DNA of 34,041 bases. It comes from JAVVPO01 sp036655715. GTDB lineage: Bacteria > Bacillota > Clostridia > Lachnospirales > Cellulosilyticaceae. The translations under genes were made by a program, and so were the position numbers. The stretch is taken from NCBI GenBank assembly GCA_036655715.1, contig JAVVPO010000019.1:1-34041 (forward strand), given 5' to 3'. Below are positions 31,501 to 34,041 of the stretch, one piece after another. Each line of letters begins with the position of its first letter. Position 1 is the stretch's first letter. The notes below the pieces were generated by a model that saw only the letters and a program-made list of their open reading frames with translations, searched no databases and had not been told where the DNA came from.

Positions 31501-32902
31501 TAGTCATATAGTCTTGTCTATTTTTCTCCAAACTTGCTATACGCTTAGTTAAATCACTTCTTTCTAGTCCTGATCTATGGGTGTGAATACCTTCTAAGGT
31601 TTTTTCTAGCTCTTCTCTACTTTCTGTTGTAGATAAGAGACTTAGACAAAGAGATTGTAGTTCTTCTGCAACTTGATCTTTTAATACAGATAAAGCTTTT
31701 TCACTATAGCTTGTAACTAAAATACTTTTTCCTTCTGAAAGGAGATGCCCAATCATATTAGCAATAGTATGTGTCTTCCCCGTACCTGGTGGCCCTTGTA
31801 CTAAGACTGCTTGATTTCTTTCTAAATGCTTAGCAACAAGTAGTTGTTCTCCATTTGAAGGTTTTGTAAGAAGAATTTTTCTATCAATCCCATTAACATC
31901 TATTTCTGTTAGGTTGTCTACTTTTTCTAGGCTTGCTATACTTCCTACGATATCACCTAAAAACTCTGGAACTTCTTGATTGGTATGTAGGTCTTCTAAT
32001 ATAGAATCTATAGCTACTCCAAAACCTAAATTTCTTTTTCTAAGCATTAGTACAGGTCTTCTATAAATTTGCGGGAAACTTACATCTTTTTCTAATTCCA
32101 TAGCACTTGCTTTTACTTTGCCATCTGGCGAAAGAGCATAGCAAATTTGGTTTAAAAAGGCATTGCCCTCTACTTTATCCATAGGACTTATATTTTCTCT
32201 TTGGAATACTTTATAAGCGTCTATCAAAAGGTCTTCATTAGCCTCTGGTACAAAACTTAGAATGCTCTTATAAAGCTCTGGCACTTTATCTACAGCATAA
32301 ACCTTGAATTCAGGAATAGCTGCATCAAACTCTAATTTCACCGCCTGTAACAAGAGTGGATGGTGAGCAAATTGTTTTTGCTCATAATAAAGATGCCCAT
32401 CTCCTAATAAGAGTTCTATAGCCTCTGGCTCTTTTTTCATTCTTGCATAGAGTGTGTAGAGCCTATTAAATAAATCATCTGCTTCTTTGTCTTGATTGGC
32501 TACTTCTATCCACTTTTTGCGTTTGACGATCCATTCATTTAAAGCAGTTTGCTTTACTACATCCTCAGGTGTAGATTCGGATTCCATAAGTTTCTTTTGT
32601 ACACTCTTTTTAATTTTTGCTTCTTTCTCAGGTTTGTTCCATCCTTTTTCTAGCCAATCTACAAAATCGCCTAAAGGCTCTGGGCATTCTGTTATCAATG
32701 GTTTTTTAACAGATAAAATCAGTTGTCCTATTTCTACATTTTTCAAAATATTATTTTTGATAACTTGATGGCTTGGCATCTGATCTAGCCAGTAATGCCA
32801 TTCTTGTTTATCTATACTACTAATAATAGGATTCTTAACAACGTTATATTGTTTCAGAAACTCAAAAAGATTAATAACTCTTTCAAGCTGTTGGTTATTC
32901 AT
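28565..32902 (-). CDS. Large SF1 helicase with C-terminal Vsr/MTES-type nuclease-like domain
   Basis: A 1445-aa protein. The SF1B (UPF1/Dna2-like) helicase is split by a long helical insert of about 600 residues (about 430-1040). Walker A GPPGTGKT is at 370-377, motif II VVIIDEASQAD at 1053-1063, motif III GDNEQVSP at 1080-1087, motif IV HFRC at 1137-1140, motif V FQGDERDIIFIS at 1252-1263 and motif VI VAMSRAKD at 1291-1298. Residues 1-340 are a separate N-terminal region without a known motif. The last 100 residues match the small REase/Vsr-like domain (VIDMVVYG, CDGDKW, ILERVGWRFIRLRASEF), but the expected ECDGD reads LCDGD (Leu1384), so a catalytic Glu is missing. Similar helicase-nuclease proteins occur in phage-defence contexts or in repair. 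It stands alone, with no methylase or other defence gene next to it. AAAGG lies ahead of the ATG. Confidence 0.87.
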   Translation of the reverse strand: MNNQQLERVINLFEFLKQYNVVKNPIISSIDKQEWHYWLDQMPSHQVIKNNILKNVEIGQLILSVKKPLITECPEPLGDFVDWLEKGWNKPEKEAKIKKSVQKKLMESESTPEDVVKQTALNEWIVKRKKWIEVANQDKEADDLFNRLYTLYARMKKEPEAIELLLGDGHLYYEQKQFAHHPLLLQAVKLEFDAAIPEFKVYAVDKVPELYKSILSFVPEANEDLLIDAYKVFQRENISPMDKVEGNAFLNQICYALSPDGKVKASAMELEKDVSFPQIYRRPVLMLRKRNLGFGVAIDSILEDLHTNQEVPEFLGDIVGSIASLEKVDNLTEIDVNGIDRKILLTKPSNGEQLLVAKHLERNQAVLVQGPPGTGKTHTIANMIGHLLSEGKSILVTSYSEKALSVLKDQVAEELQSLCLSLLSTTESREELEKTLEGIHTHRSGLERSDLTKRIASLEKNRQDYMTKLDNLKEELKQILWSEYTPVKIDHREYTQVEVIQYIEAYKEEASWMPMPIRLGVGFPLTAQQVEELYDTNVSLNEEEEIIFDCVLPEKMLIPNELEDFLDLQKDYKTNQLEKHRIYWKSATCPCTVNQLKKLSDAITVAVGMIHTEQEWCLETIEAGKQSSAKDKWINLLKSIDEVSELAMSCSEQLVKYHPQIRELDETISPLPQFKVIIEKLRSGGKINKITTLLNPNMRNIINACRINGQLPQKVEEFEALSDYYNLCQKREKLKYRWNRQMAALGAERVEHMGSHFEETCKKYRQVILQNLEWYENQWKPILDELKGYQVDVENLDDLRDFSHHKYSEIRNIKDELAIKLKEAIAYQIYRLEEKRITIAKKELEEAIKKNLSYRKSETLTTIQKALKENDVNLYSKCYEKILDVQLLQGPIEKRRSLLGQLEAVAPTWAYKINNRIDSYGESVIPKNIEEVWLYHQFVEGIHQRNSQSLEAMQEEMKQFEELIKTNTSQLAFNKAWLHKLIAFDKDRSQVQAIEGWKQLIIKLGAGKGKNTESLKAEARKLMPKCQSAVPVWIMPLNKVVENFNPKENKFDVVIIDEASQADVMALVALYLGKQVLIVGDNEQVSPLAIGEKSEDVERLVKEYLYDIPNHFLYSGKFSIYDLAQVAGYQPVRLKEHFRCVPEIIGYSNRMSYNGQIQPLREGSGVLIKPPIITCLVEDGEEVDNVNPKEAEAIVNTILECCQKPKYANKTFGVITLKGEKQAGVIESMLLAQMNPVEYHSRNILCGNPSHFQGDERDIIFISLVDSYDKKGTMRLTSYGIDNLYKKRYNVAMSRAKDQVWVFHSFDPEGSLKDGDIRKELLHYCRNYASKTTEKKHLRGLSSFEKNILKYLKEANYKVTTQWQVGSYVIDMVVYGKDQKIAILCDGDKWKEEDELEEALSQQAILERVGWRFIRLRASEFVINKEKVIHQLLRKLEDLGIETQN

Positions 32903-33028
32903 AGCTGTTACCTTTCTTTATATCAAATATTTCTATATTCTCTTTTATCCTTTAACATATTCTACCACATTTTCTCTTTCTTCTGCATATTTCTTGGCAG
33001 ATTACTGGAAGTTTTCTTATTTTATTGT

Positions 33029-33057
33029 TTGCATCCTATCTTCTCTTGATTTATGAT
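33029..33057 (+). promoter_or_regulatory. Promoter of the PHP phosphoesterase gene
   Basis: TTGCAT (33029-33034) and TATGAT (33052-33057) are 17 bp apart, 39 nt ahead of the start codon. It lies back to back with the helicase gene on the other strand. Confidence 0.65.
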
Positions 33058-33096
33058 AGTCTTAATACAAAATTATATTTCATTAAAGGAGACCTC

Positions 33097-33951
33097 ATGG
33101 CATTGATTGATTTACATATTCATTCCACCCAATCTGATGGTACCTACAGCCCAGAGGCCATTGCTACTTATGCCAAAGTGAAAGGGCTATCTGCTATAGC
33201 TCTCACAGATCATGATAGTATTCAAGGTGTTTTATCTTGTCAAAAAGTTGGTGAAAATCTTGGTTTAAAAGTTATTCCAGGTATAGAGCTTTCCGCCTCT
33301 TATGGTCAGCTTGAAATCCATATACTAGGCTACAACATTGATATTTCAAACACTTTATTTCTCCATAGCCTAGAACAGCTTGCTCAAAACAGACAATCCA
33401 GGAATGAACTTATCCTTCAAAAGTTAAATGGCTTAGGACTTCTTCTCACCATGGAAGATTTAAATCCAGATAACACACCTTATATTGTTTTAACTCGTGC
33501 TCACTTTGCTAGTACACTCTTAAAAAAAGGGTATATCAATCACTTGCAAGAAGCTTTTGACCGCTATTTAGGAAATGGCAAACCCGCTTATGTACCGAAA
33601 AACCATTTATCCTCAAAGGACTGCATCAATCTTATTCATGATGCTGGTGGCGTAGCTATTTTAGCGCATCCTACTCTTTACAAACTTAACAAAGTAAATA
33701 TGTATAATCTTATCAATATCCTTATTTCAGAAGGGCTAGATGGTATTGAATGTATGTACCCTTCTTATACACCGGCTCAAACAAAAGATTTTATTAGATT
33801 GTGCAAGAAGTATCACTTAATCTGTACAGGTGGTAGTGATTTTCATGGTGAAAACAAACCGGCTCTAGACTTAGGTATCGGCTATGGTAACTTACAGATT
33901 CCTGAATCCTTTTTAGAAGGGCTTAGTGACTCACCTAAGATTTTACTATAA
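33097..33951 (+). CDS. PHP-domain phosphoesterase (RNase AM/TrpH-like)
   Basis: A 284-aa protein with the PHP metal-binding set: HIHSTQSDG (His7, His9, Asp14), LTDHDSIQG (Asp38, His39), PGIELSA (Glu64), His75 (EIHILGYN), a later AILAHPTLY, and GGSDFHGE near the C-terminus. It resembles RNase AM (YciV/TrpH), which removes 5' nucleotides from short RNAs and hydrolyses 3',5'-bisphosphonucleotides. AAAGGAGA lies 6 nt before the ATG at 33097; a longer reading from 33025 has no ribosome binding site. It has its own promoter and terminator and is a single gene. Confidence 0.9.
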   Translation: MALIDLHIHSTQSDGTYSPEAIATYAKVKGLSAIALTDHDSIQGVLSCQKVGENLGLKVIPGIELSASYGQLEIHILGYNIDISNTLFLHSLEQLAQNRQSRNELILQKLNGLGLLLTMEDLNPDNTPYIVLTRAHFASTLLKKGYINHLQEAFDRYLGNGKPAYVPKNHLSSKDCINLIHDAGGVAILAHPTLYKLNKVNMYNLINILISEGLDGIECMYPSYTPAQTKDFIRLCKKYHLICTGGSDFHGENKPALDLGIGYGNLQIPESFLEGLSDSPKILL

Positions 33952-33954
33952 AAC

Positions 33955-33990
33955 AAAAAGGATATAGCTTTTGCTGGCTATATCCTTTTT
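33955..33990. terminator. Bidirectional terminator of the PHP gene and the next minus-strand gene
   Basis: Perfect 14-bp arms (33955-33968 and 33977-33990), AAAAAGGATATAGC type, with an 8-nt loop and T-runs at both ends. It serves the PHP gene and the partial minus-strand gene that ends at 33993. Confidence 0.85.
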
Positions 33991-33992
33991 AT

Positions 33993-34041
33993 TTATTTAT
34001 TAAAAAAAGATTCAATGATGGCTATTACTTGCTCTTGATTA
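33993..34041 (-). CDS. C-terminal end of an unidentified protein (window edge)
   Basis: On the minus strand the reading from the window edge gives NQEQVIAIIESFFNK, then a stop codon (TAA) at 33993-33995, directly next to the bidirectional terminator. The stop position beside the hairpin and the helical composition suggest a real gene end. Fifteen residues are not enough to name it. Confidence 0.4.
   Translation of the reverse strand, partial: NQEQVIAIIESFFNK

Noticed and set aside
1..34041. CRISPR array, tRNA or rRNA genes, complete insertion sequence or prophage
   Set aside because: No spaced direct repeats, cloverleaf arms, rRNA motifs, transposase motifs or phage structural genes were seen when reading both strands; a tRNAscan or Rfam run would be needed to be certain.

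Overview
The window is about 34 kb of AT-rich, tightly packed chromosomal DNA. The gene content points to a low-GC Gram-positive anaerobe of the class Clostridia, and a relative of Lachnospirales/Cellulosilyticum is my guess. The supporting signs are a LexA with a Gram-positive-type SOS box, an alanine T-box leader in front of alaS, a MutS2, a monofunctional AroH chorismate mutase, a TrmL-type SPOUT enzyme, strong AGGAGG ribosome binding sites and sigma-A-like promoters. Most of it is core housekeeping sequence. I see no rRNA or tRNA genes, no CRISPR array and no complete insertion sequence. Two gene remnants and one partial integrase show past turnover.

Layout. 1-2714 (minus strand): the N-terminal end of an integrase-like protein, lexA with its own SOS-boxed promoter, a Xer-like tyrosine recombinase and a TtcA-like tRNA thiolase. 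2715-3222: an AT-rich gap of about 500 bp. 3223-5568 (plus): a small membrane protein, an APH-family phosphotransferase, a frameshifted HAD phosphatase remnant and a zinc-dependent phospholipase C-like protein. 5804-8835 (minus): mgsA and a UvrD-type helicase carrying an embedded DnaQ-like exonuclease. 8943-11479 (plus): a Methyltransf_32-type methyltransferase, a livM-like remnant (minus) and a YprB-like exonuclease. 11524-14362 (minus): an rpiR-aroH-cmk-ispH operon. 14505-18079 (minus): promoter, alanine T-box, VanY-like protein, alaS, terminator. 18136-24485 (minus): a 53-aa membrane-anchored protein and a mutS2-response regulator-histidine kinase-htrA block. 24620-28381: NlpC/P60 endopeptidase, trmL, a GNAT acetyltransferase (plus), an FMN-binding lipoprotein and a double winged-helix protein. 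28565-32902 (minus): a 1445-aa SF1 helicase with a C-terminal Vsr/MTES-type nuclease-like domain. 33097-33951 (plus): a PHP-domain phosphoesterase. 33993-34041: the last codons of another minus-strand gene.

How the parts work together. DNA maintenance recurs: LexA, Xer recombinase, UvrD-exonuclease, MutS2 and the large helicase-nuclease. A second theme is envelope upkeep: the sensor kinase/HtrA pair, the NlpC/P60 enzyme, the VanY-like protein and lipoproteins. The alanine T-box ties translation (alaS) to a VanY-type D-Ala-D-Ala peptidase homologue, which lacks both a signal peptide and the usual catalytic Glu. No complete new multi-gene system stands out. The most unusual items are (1) that VanY-like protein in an alanine-sensing operon, (2) the 1445-aa helicase whose nuclease domain has lost the canonical Glu, and (3) the exonuclease domain embedded inside a UvrD helicase. 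All functional statements rest on motif reading, not on database searches.
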